Source: Candidatus Kerfeldbacteria bacterium (GTDB lineage: Bacteria > Patescibacteriota > Patescibacteriia > UBA9570). From it: DNA of 45,759 nucleotides. The notes beneath the pieces are model-generated. The model saw nothing but the letters and a program-made list of their open reading frames with translations. It had not been told where the DNA came from and did no database searches. The stretch spans positions 1 to 45,759 of the forward strand of contig JACPGK010000035.1 of the NCBI GenBank assembly GCA_016182495.1, in the 5' to 3' direction. Below, piece after piece: positions 1 through 9,597 of the stretch (position 1 is its first letter; each line of letters begins with the position of its first letter). The translations under genes and the position numbers were made by a program.

Positions 1-83
1 ACCGCTCCGGACGCCGTTCTGGTCTTTCTAATAGAGGACATAGAATGCCATTAGTATGGCAGAAACCTAAAAAACAACCAAAA

Positions 84-108
84 AAACCGCCTGATTAAGC
101 GGTTATGT
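84..108 (-). terminator. putative rho-independent terminator (minus strand)
   Basis: AACCGC-ctgattaa-GCGGTT stem; minus-strand read is followed by a T-run (the aaaaaa on + just left of the stem). Confidence 0.45.
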
Positions 109-355
109 TGTTTGAGAAATGGAGTTGGCAGAAGTCAGGACACATTTGATACGAGCGTATGGCGGTACGCTCTCCATTCATGGAACTGAAATAGCTACCA
201 ATCGTGTCGTCAACGGCTGGGTGACGCTCGAACTCGGGGCATCAGACCAAGCTCACTACAAATCGAGTTGGACGGAACAGCGCATTGATTCCGTGCGCAT
301 ACCTAAAGACAGCAGCGCTGCGGGGTGGTTACGATCGCAATCTGAAGAAAGATTT

Positions 356-430
356 TGGTGCCCTCGGCAGGAATCGAACCTACGTCCCTGGTTCCGAAGA
401 CCAATGCTCTATCCATTGAGCTACGAGGGC
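356..430 (-). tRNA. tRNA-Arg(TCG)
   Basis: Reverse complement GCCCTCGTAGCTCAATGGATAGAGCATTGGTCTTCGGAACCAGGGACGTAGGTTCGATTCCTGCCGAGGGCACCA; cloverleaf, anticodon loop CTTCGGA, encoded CCA. Confidence 0.93.
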
Positions 431-455
431 ATGCTCTAAATACGGCCAGGTCAGT

Positions 456-1532
456 TTAGCCTAGCAACTCTTTATTGTCCATGTAGCTTTCGGCTACCGT
501 GCGCTCAATCAATCCAGCTTGGTACAACTGTTTTAAATCTTGATCAAGTGTAACCATTTTTTCCTCGGCCGAGGTTTGAATAACGGTACGAATTTGAGCG
601 AGCTTGTTTTCTCGAATCAAATTACCAATGGCCGGGGTGCTCATCATAATTTCTCGGGCAGCCACTCGACCACCATTCACTTTTGGTAACAATTGCTGTG
701 AAATAACCGCGCGCAATTCCATTGATAACTGTAATCGAATTTGATCTTGTTGGTGCGGTGGAAATACATCAATAATACGATCAATGGTTTGGGCAGCTCC
801 TAACGTATGGAGCGTAGCCAATACCAAGTGCCCAGTTTCAGCTACAGTGATGGCAGCAGCAATGGTTTCAAGATCGCGCATTTCTCCAACCATGATAATG
901 TTGGGGTCTTGTCGCACCACATGCTTAAGCGCTGTCGCAAAAGATAAAAAATCACGGTACAGTTCTCGCTGACGAATGATGCTTTTTTTGGAGGTAAACA
1001 TGTATTCAATCGGATCTTCCAGCGTGACAATGTGTTCTTTACGTTCGCGGTTAATCAATTCTACCATAGCAGCTAACGACGTTGACTTGCCACAACCAGT
1101 TGGACCCGTCACCAAAATAAGGCCTTGATGCAAACGGGTCAATTCGTACACCACCTCTGGCATACGTAGTTCTTCCATGGTAGGCGCTTCAACCTTCACT
1201 ACTCGGGCCACCAAACCGATATTGCCTTTTTCCCAGTGAATATTCACTCGAAAACGGGCCCCTCGTTTTACTTGATAAGCTAAATCGAGTTCACGCTCTT
1301 GCAAAAATTTATCCTTTTGCTGCGGCGTCAACATTGAAAACACTAATCCCTCCATAATTTCTGGAGTAACAATTGGCTGATCGGTCACTTCGAGCAAGGC
1401 TCCGTCAATACGAAACAACGGTTGATGTCCAACTAATAAGTGAACATCGGAAGCACCGTGTGAGGCTGCTAGGGCTAAAATTTGATCAATTTGATCAGAA
1501 GTGATAAATGATGGCATACTATGCATTAGCAA
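456..1532 (-). CDS. pilT: PilT/PilU-type twitching motility ATPase
   Basis: GPTGCGKST Walker A, IVTLEDPIEY, GEMRDLETIAAAITVAETGHLVLATLHT motifs. Confidence 0.9.
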   Translation of the reverse strand: MLMHSMPSFITSDQIDQILALAASHGASDVHLLVGHQPLFRIDGALLEVTDQPIVTPEIMEGLVFSMLTPQQKDKFLQERELDLAYQVKRGARFRVNIHWEKGNIGLVARVVKVEAPTMEELRMPEVVYELTRLHQGLILVTGPTGCGKSTSLAAMVELINRERKEHIVTLEDPIEYMFTSKKSIIRQRELYRDFLSFATALKHVVRQDPNIIMVGEMRDLETIAAAITVAETGHLVLATLHTLGAAQTIDRIIDVFPPHQQDQIRLQLSMELRAVISQQLLPKVNGGRVAAREIMMSTPAIGNLIRENKLAQIRTVIQTSAEEKMVTLDQDLKQLYQAGLIERTVAESYMDNKELLG

Positions 1533-1535
1533 ATC

Positions 1536-1994
1536 ATGAACTCAATCACCTGTCAATCACAATCTGAAGGAGCCACTCGTGCCTTTGCTCGTATGCTGGC
1601 TACCCGCCTATCCCAGGGCGGTACGATTTTACTCACTGGAGAATTAGGCGCTGGAAAAACTACCTTTGTCCAAGGCTTAGCTGATGAGTTAGGAGTAACC
1701 GAATCTATTACTAGCCCAACCTTTAGTCTGGTGGCGCTGCACCCTGTTACCAAGCATGCTCGCATTACTCAACTAGTGCACGTTGACCTCTATCGTCTAT
1801 TAAACCCCCTGGATATTGCAACACTAGATTTAGCCCAGTATCAAAACGACCCAGCAATACTGTTGGTCATTGAGTGGTCAGAGCGTTGCCCCGAACAATT
1901 TACTGACTGTCTGGGAACGATTCAGTTTACACTATCAGATTATCACGATCGACAATTACTCTTTACTGGGCAGTTAGCCGATTTGATTCAGTAA
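1536..1994 (+). CDS. tsaE: tRNA threonylcarbamoyladenosine biosynthesis ATPase TsaE
   Basis: GELGAGKTTFVQGLADELGV..SPTFSLV..HVDLYRL..IEWSER. Confidence 0.9.
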   Translation: MNSITCQSQSEGATRAFARMLATRLSQGGTILLTGELGAGKTTFVQGLADELGVTESITSPTFSLVALHPVTKHARITQLVHVDLYRLLNPLDIATLDLAQYQNDPAILLVIEWSERCPEQFTDCLGTIQFTLSDYHDRQLLFTGQLADLIQ

Positions 1995-2237
1995 CGGTAC
2001 TGGACTAGTCGCCGGCACAATAGTATCAACTACCGTCATTTTATCTTCAGTCATGGTAAGAACCTGTTGCGCACTAATTAAAAAATCAGCCGCATTAAAC
2101 CACCGCCGCCGGCTTACATAGTAGGTAATAATGGTCTGTTGCTCCACGTCGAGTTCAAAACCAATCACATATCCTAAAAAGGTTTGGGCGGCCGTATACA
2201 CTGGCAAATGATCAAGCTGTTGGCTGGTTAGGCGCAT
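1974..2237 (-). CDS. PRC-barrel-like small protein
   Basis: 87 aa ORF following yidC; LPVYTAAQTFLGYVIGFELDVEQQTI resembles PRC-barrel. Confidence 0.5.
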   Translation of the reverse strand: MRLTSQQLDHLPVYTAAQTFLGYVIGFELDVEQQTIITYYVSRRRWFNAADFLISAQQVLTMTEDKMTVVDTIVPATSPVPLLNQIG

Positions 2238-3003
2238 GATCGTTACTGGACAAGGCTCGACGAACCCGAAAAAAATACAGTTGCTGCACTAAACTAAACA
2301 ACGTCGATATCAACCAGTACAATGTTACACCGGCCGGAAACTGGTAGCCAAAAATAACGGTCATCACTGGTAAAATATAGAGCATTTGTTTATTCAATGC
2401 CGCTGCTACATTTTCATCTTTACTGCCAACGCTCCGTACCGTTACACGTTTAGCCTGTAATGTTTTAGCTTGAAAAAACGAAGCCGCTCCAGCCAAAACT
2501 GCTAGCACAATGTTATGCGCCGTTGCTAAATTGACCCAACCAAATAAGCTAGTATCAATTGGCGTGATAGCATATATCGTTCGTAATCCTTGATACAAAT
2601 GTTGCACTTGGTCAGCAGCGAGTAATCCGGTAGCACCGTCGACCTGTAAGCCATGCAAAAACGTTTGATACAAAGCAATTAAAATAGGCAATTGAATAAT
2701 CAATGGCAAACAAGATGAAAATGGATTAACTTTATTCTCTTTGTAAAACGCCATCAGTTGGCGACCGAGTTCTTCTTTATTATCTTTGTATTGTTGGCGC
2801 AACTCATCAATTTTTGGCTGGGTGTCTTGCAATCGTTTTTGTGCTTTTAAACCGGCCAATGATGGCCAAAATAACACCAGCTTAATGATTATGGTTAAAC
2901 CAATAATAGCCACGCCTAAATCGTGACCAGGTAGATAATGGTACAGAGCAATTAGGGCATTAAAAATTGGGTCGTATAAAAAGGTGGTATAGAGATAAAT
3001 CAT
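2212..3003 (-). CDS. yidC: YidC/Oxa1 membrane protein insertase
   Basis: NPFSSCLPLIIQLPILIALYQTF, FPAGVTLYW; position after yidD/rnpA. Confidence 0.93.
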   Translation of the reverse strand: MIYLYTTFLYDPIFNALIALYHYLPGHDLGVAIIGLTIIIKLVLFWPSLAGLKAQKRLQDTQPKIDELRQQYKDNKEELGRQLMAFYKENKVNPFSSCLPLIIQLPILIALYQTFLHGLQVDGATGLLAADQVQHLYQGLRTIYAITPIDTSLFGWVNLATAHNIVLAVLAGAASFFQAKTLQAKRVTVRSVGSKDENVAAALNKQMLYILPVMTVIFGYQFPAGVTLYWLISTLFSLVQQLYFFRVRRALSSNDHAPNQPTA

Positions 3004-3266
3004 TTGTGTGTACTATCAGGTACGGGATCGTATCCGCCCCGGCTTAATGGATTACATCGTAAAATTCTCCAGCAACCAAGGGCCACGCCGCGGGCCACGC
3101 CATATCGTTCAACAGCGCCGTAGGCATACTCGGAACAGGTTGGAAGATAACGACAAGCGTGCCTAGTAACACTCGACCACCAGCCATGATCAGGTGAGAT
3201 AGTATGCTGATAGAGCTTAATTGATTTTAGCACGAACAGTCTTAGAAAAATGCTGAATTGGGTCAT
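3000..3266 (-). CDS. yidD: membrane protein insertion efficiency factor YidD
   Basis: YQHTISPDHG..CRYLPTCSEYAYGAVERYG..RILRCNPLSRGGYDPVP. Confidence 0.93.
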   Translation of the reverse strand: MTQFSIFLRLFVLKSIKLYQHTISPDHGWWSSVTRHACRYLPTCSEYAYGAVERYGVARGVALGCWRILRCNPLSRGGYDPVPDSTHK

Positions 3267-3600
3267 ACAAATGTTGCTGTTGACAAGTACTGATCAACGC
3301 TTGCTGTAATGCTTGGTAATCGGCCTTGGCAGCAGCCGGATTAGCTACGATTACTATATCATGCGGCGCAGCCAAGTTTGGCAGAATCATTGTCAGCGCT
3401 GCCCGCAAACGACGCTTAATGAGGTTGCGGCCAACGGCTCGACGATCAACCTGTTGCGACACCACCACTGTGGCTCGACTATGCGACAATTGACTTGGTT
3501 TGGCATACAGCCGCAGCAGGCGGTGTCCGCGCTTATGACCATACTGGTATACCGCGGTGATATCCTTGGTATGCCGCAAGCGCTGGGCAGATATCAACAT
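3217..3600 (-). CDS. rnpA: ribonuclease P protein component
   Basis: VSQQVDRRAVGRNLIKRRLRAA motif; between rpmH and yidD. Confidence 0.9.
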   Translation of the reverse strand: MLISAQRLRHTKDITAVYQYGHKRGHRLLRLYAKPSQLSHSRATVVVSQQVDRRAVGRNLIKRRLRAALTMILPNLAAPHDIVIVANPAAAKADYQALQQALISTCQQQHLYDPIQHFSKTVRAKIN

Positions 3601-3612
3601 ACCATTTCAACC

Positions 3613-3750
3613 CTAGGCCGATAAGCGTTGGCGGCCCTTGCGTCGTCGGGCACGTAGTACGCGGCGTCCGGTAGCAGTGCGTGAGCGTTTACGAAAACCA
3701 TGCTCTTTAGCGCGCGACCGTTTTTTTGGCTGGTAGGTTCTTTTCGGCAT
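3613..3750 (-). CDS. rpmH: 50S ribosomal protein L34
   Basis: [45 protein letters not shown]; start moved inward from the listed ORF. Confidence 0.95.
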   Translation of the reverse strand: MPKRTYQPKKRSRAKEHGFRKRSRTATGRRVLRARRRKGRQRLSA

Positions 3751-3762
3751 AGAAGTTGTTTG

Positions 3763-3792
3763 AGTATACACAGTCAATCCACACTTTGTCAA
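3763..3792 (-). promoter_or_regulatory. rpmH promoter
   Basis: TTGACA-18 nt-TATACT on the minus strand, 12 nt from the rpmH ATG. Confidence 0.65.
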
Positions 3793-3816
3793 CACTATCC
3801 AAACCGACCCGTCATG

Positions 3817-3825
3817 TTATCCACA
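3817..3825 (+). promoter_or_regulatory. DnaA box upstream of dnaA
   Basis: perfect TTATCCACA. Confidence 0.8.
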
Positions 3826-3850
3826 ACAGTTGTATGGTACTATACTCGCT

Positions 3851-5239
3851 ATGGATTCAGCGCAACTTTGGGAAGCTTGTTTGGGTGAATTAGAGCTCAA
3901 CCTAACAAAAGCTAACTTCACTACCTGGTTTAAAAATACCTTTATTTTAGAACATAAGGATGCCGCTGTAATTATTGGCGTACCAAATTCGTTCACCAAA
4001 ACGTGGATGGAAAATAAGTACGCTCACAAAATTCTTAAGTCTCTACAAGCCATCACTGAAGGCGCAGTTAACCATATCAGTTTTAAAGTGGCGCCGTTCA
4101 GCAAAAAAGATATTTTTGTCATTCAGCAACCAGTTCCCAGTAAATCGCCTGTCACTCAAAGCTCACCGCACGCTCCATCGCCTACTCCCATTCCGGCCCG
4201 CCATCGCCTCATCAACTCTGAACTCAACCCACGCTACACGTTTGACACTTTCGTGGTTGGTAAAAAAACTGAACTAGCCTATGCCGCTTGTCGAGCAGTG
4301 AGCGAAAATCCAGCTACCATTTATAATCCGCTGTTTATTTACGGTGGGGTAGGATTAGGAAAAACCCATCTTATGCAGGCAGTTGGCAATGCCATTTTAA
4401 AACAATTTGGTGATAAACGAATTTTATACACCCCGTGTGAAACGTTTACCAATGAGTATATTAAAGCAGTCACAATAGGTGAGGGTGATAAATTTAAAAA
4501 TAAGTACCGCTCGGTTGATGTGTTGCTAGTTGATGATATCCAATTTTTGGCCGGCAAAGAGGGCACCCAAGAAGCTTTTTTTCACACCTTTAATTTTCTG
4601 CACCAAAACGATAAACAAGTAGTCATTTCGTCTGACCGCCCACCCAAAGCCATTCCAACCCTAGAAGATCGCCTGATTTCTCGTTTTGAATGGGGGATGA
4701 TTGTTGATGTTGGCGCTCCCGATTTAGAAACGCGCATTGCCATTTTAGCCAATAAATGTAAGGATAAAAATGTCCAGCTCGATGACGAAATTCTCACTCA
4801 TATCGCCACCACCGTACAAAATAACATTCGCGAGTTAGAAGGGGCCCTGAACCGCGTAATTGCAGCCATGCAGCTCACCCACACCAAGCCAACAGTTGAT
4901 AGTGTGCGCGGGCTACTCTCTGGTATTGTCCAGTCGCCCAAGCGCAGCGCTCTAACCGGCAAACAAGTGCTAGTAGCCGTAGCTGAATATTTCGATATCG
5001 CCGTGAGCGATTTAACCGGTAGCTCTCGTAAAAAAGAGCTGGTGATGCCTCGTCAAATTTCTATGTATATCATGCGCGAAGAAATCAATGCCTCATATCC
5101 GGCTATTGGAGCTGAGCTGGGCGGCCGCGACCACACTACTGCCATGCACGCCTGTGCTAAAATTCAACTAAGCTTGGTTGATAACGACAAGCTAGCCCAA
5201 GATATTACGTTGATAAAACAAAAACTCTATAACGCCTAA
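3851..5239 (+). CDS. dnaA: chromosomal replication initiator DnaA
   Basis: NPLFIYGGVGLGKTHLMQAVGN, VDVLLVDDIQFLAGKE, C-terminal GGRDHTTAMHAC; start MDSAQLW at 3851. Confidence 0.97.
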   Translation: MDSAQLWEACLGELELNLTKANFTTWFKNTFILEHKDAAVIIGVPNSFTKTWMENKYAHKILKSLQAITEGAVNHISFKVAPFSKKDIFVIQQPVPSKSPVTQSSPHAPSPTPIPARHRLINSELNPRYTFDTFVVGKKTELAYAACRAVSENPATIYNPLFIYGGVGLGKTHLMQAVGNAILKQFGDKRILYTPCETFTNEYIKAVTIGEGDKFKNKYRSVDVLLVDDIQFLAGKEGTQEAFFHTFNFLHQNDKQVVISSDRPPKAIPTLEDRLISRFEWGMIVDVGAPDLETRIAILANKCKDKNVQLDDEILTHIATTVQNNIRELEGALNRVIAAMQLTHTKPTVDSVRGLLSGIVQSPKRSALTGKQVLVAVAEYFDIAVSDLTGSSRKKELVMPRQISMYIMREEINASYPAIGAELGGRDHTTAMHACAKIQLSLVDNDKLAQDITLIKQKLYNA

Positions 5240-5479
5240 TGCGCTCTTGTGTGTATCTATGTGGGTAACCTGAAGATAAGCCCGTGGATAATGACTGCGT
5301 AATCCGTGCATAACTAACCCTCTCGTAAAAGACTCAAAATTATTCACAATTCACCCACGGGCACATCCCCTAGTTTCCCACACCAACCTAATCAAAAGTA
5401 CTCTACGCCACAATAATCAAAACGACTTATCCACTTATCCCCCTAGCTTATTACTACTATTACTTATTTATAACTATTT
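5240..5479. other. oriC (dnaA-dnaN intergenic)
   Basis: DnaA-box-like sites at 5283-5291 (CGTGGATAA), 5305-5313 (CGTGCATAA), 5340-5348 (TTATTCACA), 5427-5435 (TTATCCACT), GC-rich stretch, then trinucleotide run TTATTACTACTATTA at 5448-5462 and an AT-rich stretch. Confidence 0.8.
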
Positions 5480-6592
5480 ATGAAATTCTCCTGTACTCAA
5501 GAAAATATTAATTATGCGCTAACCATAGTTGGGCGAATAGCCAACCGAACGCCAAACTTACCTATTTTACAAAACGTACTGCTTGAGGCCAAAGCCGGCG
5601 GCATTGTTATTGCTAGTACTAATCTTGAAATCGGAGTGCGCATGACAATTCGCGGTAAAGTGGAACAGGAGGGAAAATTTACCATACCAGCACAATTACT
5701 AGCGAACTATATCAACTTGCTTAGCGCCGAACGAATCGATTGTGTTTTAGAAAAAAAGAATTTACACATTAATGCTGGTAGCCAACAAACTCAAATTAAA
5801 GGAGAAGAGGCTACTGAATTTCCGTTACTGCCGGACATTGAACGAGAACACAGTTATACTATTAACCGAGTTGCCCTGGAATTAGGCTTACAACAAACAG
5901 TGATTGCGGCATCGGTTGATGAAACCAGGCCTGAAATTGCTGGGGTGTTGTTTTCTTTTCAAAACAACAAACTCACCCTAGCAGCCACAGATAGCTACCG
6001 GCTAGCTGAAAAGAAACTCGATCTTGAGCAGGCTGGCGACGAACATAAGATAATTTTACCATACCGCGCTGCTCAAGAATTACTACGGATTATTCAACTC
6101 ACCAAGATTGATCACGTAGCGGTGTTGTGTTCTGATACTCAATTAGCCTGCATTGCTGGTGAAATAGAGTTTGTATCTCGTTTGGTTGAAGGAGTGTTTC
6201 CCGAGTACGAACAGATTATTCCGAGTCAAAGCTCGACCGAAGCCGAGTTGGACTGCGCTACTCTGCTTAAAGCGGTTAAAGGCGCGGCCTTATTTTCGAA
6301 GGTGGGCATTAACGATATTGAGTTGGTGATATCAGCTGCTCAACAAGCGATGACGGTACGCTCAACCAACGCTCAACTAGGAGAAAACAGTACAGTTTTA
6401 CCAGCCCAGGTTCGTGGCCAAGATGTTCGAGCGGTGTTTAATTACCGTTACGTGGTTGACGGCATTCAACAAGTACAGCGACAAACCAGTACAACAGTGT
6501 GTTGTGGAGTGGCCGATAGCACTAGCCCCGGGGTGTTGTATGCTAAAAAGGATCCGTCATTTCACTATATTATTATGCCGATTAAACAGTAA
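5480..6592 (+). CDS. dnaN: DNA polymerase III subunit beta
   Basis: sliding clamp sequence; LPILQNVLLEA, TDSYRLAEKKL, YRYVVDGI; location after dnaA. Confidence 0.95.
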   Translation: MKFSCTQENINYALTIVGRIANRTPNLPILQNVLLEAKAGGIVIASTNLEIGVRMTIRGKVEQEGKFTIPAQLLANYINLLSAERIDCVLEKKNLHINAGSQQTQIKGEEATEFPLLPDIEREHSYTINRVALELGLQQTVIAASVDETRPEIAGVLFSFQNNKLTLAATDSYRLAEKKLDLEQAGDEHKIILPYRAAQELLRIIQLTKIDHVAVLCSDTQLACIAGEIEFVSRLVEGVFPEYEQIIPSQSSTEAELDCATLLKAVKGAALFSKVGINDIELVISAAQQAMTVRSTNAQLGENSTVLPAQVRGQDVRAVFNYRYVVDGIQQVQRQTSTTVCCGVADSTSPGVLYAKKDPSFHYIIMPIKQ

Positions 6593-6879
6593 TGCAATCG
6601 ATCTCTCGGCATGATATTTTACGACGATTACGGCAAACAGGCCTAGCCGAACAAGTTCAAGCTAGTGAAGTGCTACAGGCAGTACAATTATTTTTACGGA
6701 GTGAGTTTTCTCAAGCCAGTCAGGACATAGAGCCACTATATGTACGGGGACAAATCATAGTTATTCGATGTCATCAGTCGGCGGTGGCACAGCGCATTAA
6801 TGAACGAGCTGACGAGCTGTGTGCATATGTGTACCAGGCTACTGGGGTAACGTTAGCCGGAGTGCGTTTTCAGTTGTAG
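6592..6879 (+). CDS. DUF721/DciA-like protein
   Basis: 95 aa; VRGQIIVIRCHQSAVAQRINERADEL resembles DUF721; start overlaps dnaN stop (TAATG). Confidence 0.65.
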   Translation: MQSISRHDILRRLRQTGLAEQVQASEVLQAVQLFLRSEFSQASQDIEPLYVRGQIIVIRCHQSAVAQRINERADELCAYVYQATGVTLAGVRFQL

Positions 6880-9528
6880 TTAGCCAGCACTAGATGTTTT
6901 TTTGTTGGTCGAAGAGTTTTTGTTATCATTTTTTTGCTTACTGTTGCGATTACTATTTTTATCATCGTTGGTAGCGTTGCTATTTTCAGTTTTTTGTTCA
7001 CCAGCACTGTAGGTGAACGAAGTCGTTGCCGAATTAACGTTGTCGCGATCGTTAGTAACCCGTACGGTCGCAGTGTGTTTGCCAGTGGTGAGAGTGGTTG
7101 GTTGATAGGTTGAGGTAAACGGAGAGGCTGTTTTTACATCAACCACAACAGCATCGATTAAGTATTCAACTTTTTTAATCGTGCGGTTTGTTCCGGGGTT
7201 AATTGAAGCAACCAGGGCAAAGGCGTCGCTAGTCAGTGTAGCTCCGGCGCTTGGAGAGGTTAGCGTAACTGTTGGGGTTTGGGCGGTTGATCGTAGCTGG
7301 CAATCTTCATAGTCTGTTTTTTCTGAAACGTATTCAGCTTGGCCACTAGCCCACAACTGTATAGCCCCCTCCCATGAGCTATACATTGGATCGGCCGCAG
7401 CGTTATCCGGCGGGGCGCCAAGAGGATCGTCTTTGCGTAGATAGTGCAAAATAGTATGAGCCTCTTTAAACTCTCGTTTTTCTTTAAATTCAGCCGGGTA
7501 CTGATCAACGCAGTCTTCTGGAATGATATGTCCGGTCCCTTTATCCACAAACCGTTCAACCGTTTCACCAACTTCACCCCATAGCACTGGTTTGTTGGCT
7601 TGGGCCGGTGGTGGCGGGTTAAATTTTTCGTCAGGTAGCCCTTCAAGGATTCGGCTCATATAGGTGTTGGTAATCGGCGCTGCAATGATAATACCGTCGG
7701 CTAAGCGCTTCATGGCGCTGTTGTCATTATTGCCCACCCATACGCCGGTGGCAAAAGATGGGGTGTACATCATTGCCCAAGCATCACGGAAATCGTTGGT
7801 GGTGCCAGTTTTTCCAGCAATAGTTTTTCCAGCAATATTCAAGGCGCCAAACCCAGCTCGAGCTGATTGATCGGACAATACGCTATTCAGCTGTTGCACA
7901 GCGGCTTGATCAATCACTTGACTATCGCTACTGCTCCAGTCATATAGCACAGTGCCAGTTTGGTCTTCTACTTTGAGAATTGTGGCTAGCGGATGCCGAA
8001 CACCTTCGCGCGCATAGGTGGCAAAGGCGGCTGTGTGCTCAAGCAGCTTAACTTCAGCGCCGCCGAGGGTGAATGACAAACCTAAACGAGAACGATCTTG
8101 AAAGGTGGTGTAGCCTAAACTTTCGGCTGTATCAATTGCCCGATCAAGACCAACAAGGTACAAAGTTTTTACCGCTGGAATATTTAACGATTGACCAAGT
8201 GCTCGCCGCATGGTGAGTGGGCCAGAGGTGCCACCGCTAAAATTGTGGGGATGGTAATTGCCGGTTTCAATTGGGAAGTCTGTTTCAACATCAAATAGAA
8301 TAGTATTTGGATTGTAGCCATTGGCAAAGGCAGTTAAATACACGGCCGGTTTAATTGACGAGCCTGGTTGACGTAGACTAGTGGTCACATTAACTTGCCC
8401 ATCATAATCGGTGGCGTAGTAATCTTTTGAGCCAACCATAGCTAACACTTGATTAGTATGAGCATCGAGTGAAACCAGAGCGGCGTTACTGCCCCCGTAC
8501 TGACTAATTTTTTCCATGCCGGCACTAATGGCTTCTTCAGCAATTTTTTGTTTATCAAAATCAAGTGAGGTGGTAACGCGCAAGCCTTGATTAATAAAAT
8601 TGCCACCAAAGTCGTCTTCAAGTTGACTGACAACGTAATCAACAAAATGTGGGGCTTGTTTGATGGCGATCGTGTGTTGTACTTCGATTGGTTCAGCTTT
8701 AGCGACCTCGGCCTGTTCAACGGTAATATAGTCCTCTGCAACCATGCGATCAAGAGCGTAATTTTTGCGTTCTAACAAGCCGTCCATATCTTGGGTAATG
8801 CGACTGGGTTTTTGTGGAATAGCGGCTAGGAAGGCCGCTTCGGCTAAATTGAGTTCGTTGGGCGCTTTACTAAAATAGCTTTGAGCGGCGGCGGCTACGC
8901 CCAGATTAATGCCTCCATACGGGGCTTCGTTGAGATAAAATTCAAGAATTTTATCTTTATCATATTTTCGTTCAAGTTCAATGGCTAAAATCAGTTCTTT
9001 GATTTTTCGGGAGTAGGTTTTTTCTTTACCAACAATCGCCATTTTAATAAATTGTTGGGTAATAGTGGAGCCGCCAACCTGTCGATCAGATGCTACATTA
9101 ATGCCGGCCGACCGCAAAATGCCGATCGGATCGAAACCGTGATGTTCATAAAACCGCTGGTCTTCTAAAGCAATAGTGGCTTGTTGTAACGGCTCGACGA
9201 TGTTTTCCAGTTTGGTATAGGTGCGTCGAACATCTTTACCAGTTTCGTACAGCAAGTGGTCACCCGAGCGGTCGTAAATTTTGGTGCTTTCTGCCAGAAC
9301 GCGCGATTCAAGTTCGTCGGTACTGGGTAGATCTTTAGCAAACCAGGCAAATACGCCAAGCACTGTTAAGGCGCTTAGCCCAATGACAACTAAACAGGCT
9401 AGGCCAAAAGGTTTGCGCCAGCGCTGCCAAGCTGTTTTTTTGGACGGCCGACTAGCAGCTGGCGGTAATTTTTTTACGACCACAGGAATAACATTGGCTG
9501 ATGATCGACCAAGCTTTGACTTTGGCAT
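6880..9528 (-). CDS. class A penicillin-binding protein (PBP1A family)
   Basis: GT51: EDQRFYEHHGFDPIGILR, GGSTITQQ; transpeptidase: RQPGSSIKP, AGKTGTTNDF. Confidence 0.93.
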   Translation of the reverse strand: MPKSKLGRSSANVIPVVVKKLPPAASRPSKKTAWQRWRKPFGLACLVVIGLSALTVLGVFAWFAKDLPSTDELESRVLAESTKIYDRSGDHLLYETGKDVRRTYTKLENIVEPLQQATIALEDQRFYEHHGFDPIGILRSAGINVASDRQVGGSTITQQFIKMAIVGKEKTYSRKIKELILAIELERKYDKDKILEFYLNEAPYGGINLGVAAAAQSYFSKAPNELNLAEAAFLAAIPQKPSRITQDMDGLLERKNYALDRMVAEDYITVEQAEVAKAEPIEVQHTIAIKQAPHFVDYVVSQLEDDFGGNFINQGLRVTTSLDFDKQKIAEEAISAGMEKISQYGGSNAALVSLDAHTNQVLAMVGSKDYYATDYDGQVNVTTSLRQPGSSIKPAVYLTAFANGYNPNTILFDVETDFPIETGNYHPHNFSGGTSGPLTMRRALGQSLNIPAVKTLYLVGLDRAIDTAESLGYTTFQDRSRLGLSFTLGGAEVKLLEHTAAFATYAREGVRHPLATILKVEDQTGTVLYDWSSSDSQVIDQAAVQQLNSVLSDQSARAGFGALNIAGKTIAGKTGTTNDFRDAWAMMYTPSFATGVWVGNNDNSAMKRLADGIIIAAPITNTYMSRILEGLPDEKFNPPPPAQANKPVLWGEVGETVERFVDKGTGHIIPEDCVDQYPAEFKEKREFKEAHTILHYLRKDDPLGAPPDNAAADPMYSSWEGAIQLWASGQAEYVSEKTDYEDCQLRSTAQTPTVTLTSPSAGATLTSDAFALVASINPGTNRTIKKVEYLIDAVVVDVKTASPFTSTYQPTTLTTGKHTATVRVTNDRDNVNSATTSFTYSAGEQKTENSNATNDDKNSNRNSKQKNDNKNSSTNKKTSSAG

Positions 9529-9561
9529 AAAACAGGCTCACTATATCGAAAAAAAGTTATC

Positions 9562-9590
9562 TTGTCCAATTATGAACTGCGTGATAGGCT
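9562..9590 (+). promoter_or_regulatory. putative tyrS promoter
   Basis: TTGTCC-17-TAGGCT, then 7 nt to ATG at 9598. Confidence 0.45.
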
Positions 9591-9597
9591 GTGGCAT

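Noticed and set aside
119-439. 106-aa ORF on + strand
   Set aside because: Runs antisense across the tRNA-Arg gene (its C-terminus is translated tRNA complement) and has no recognisable domain; probably spurious.
7260-8753. Out-of-frame ORFs inside the PBP1A gene (7260..7646, 7664..7870, 8442..8753, 8587..8775)
   Set aside because: Overlap a convincingly conserved CDS in other frames; no independent support.
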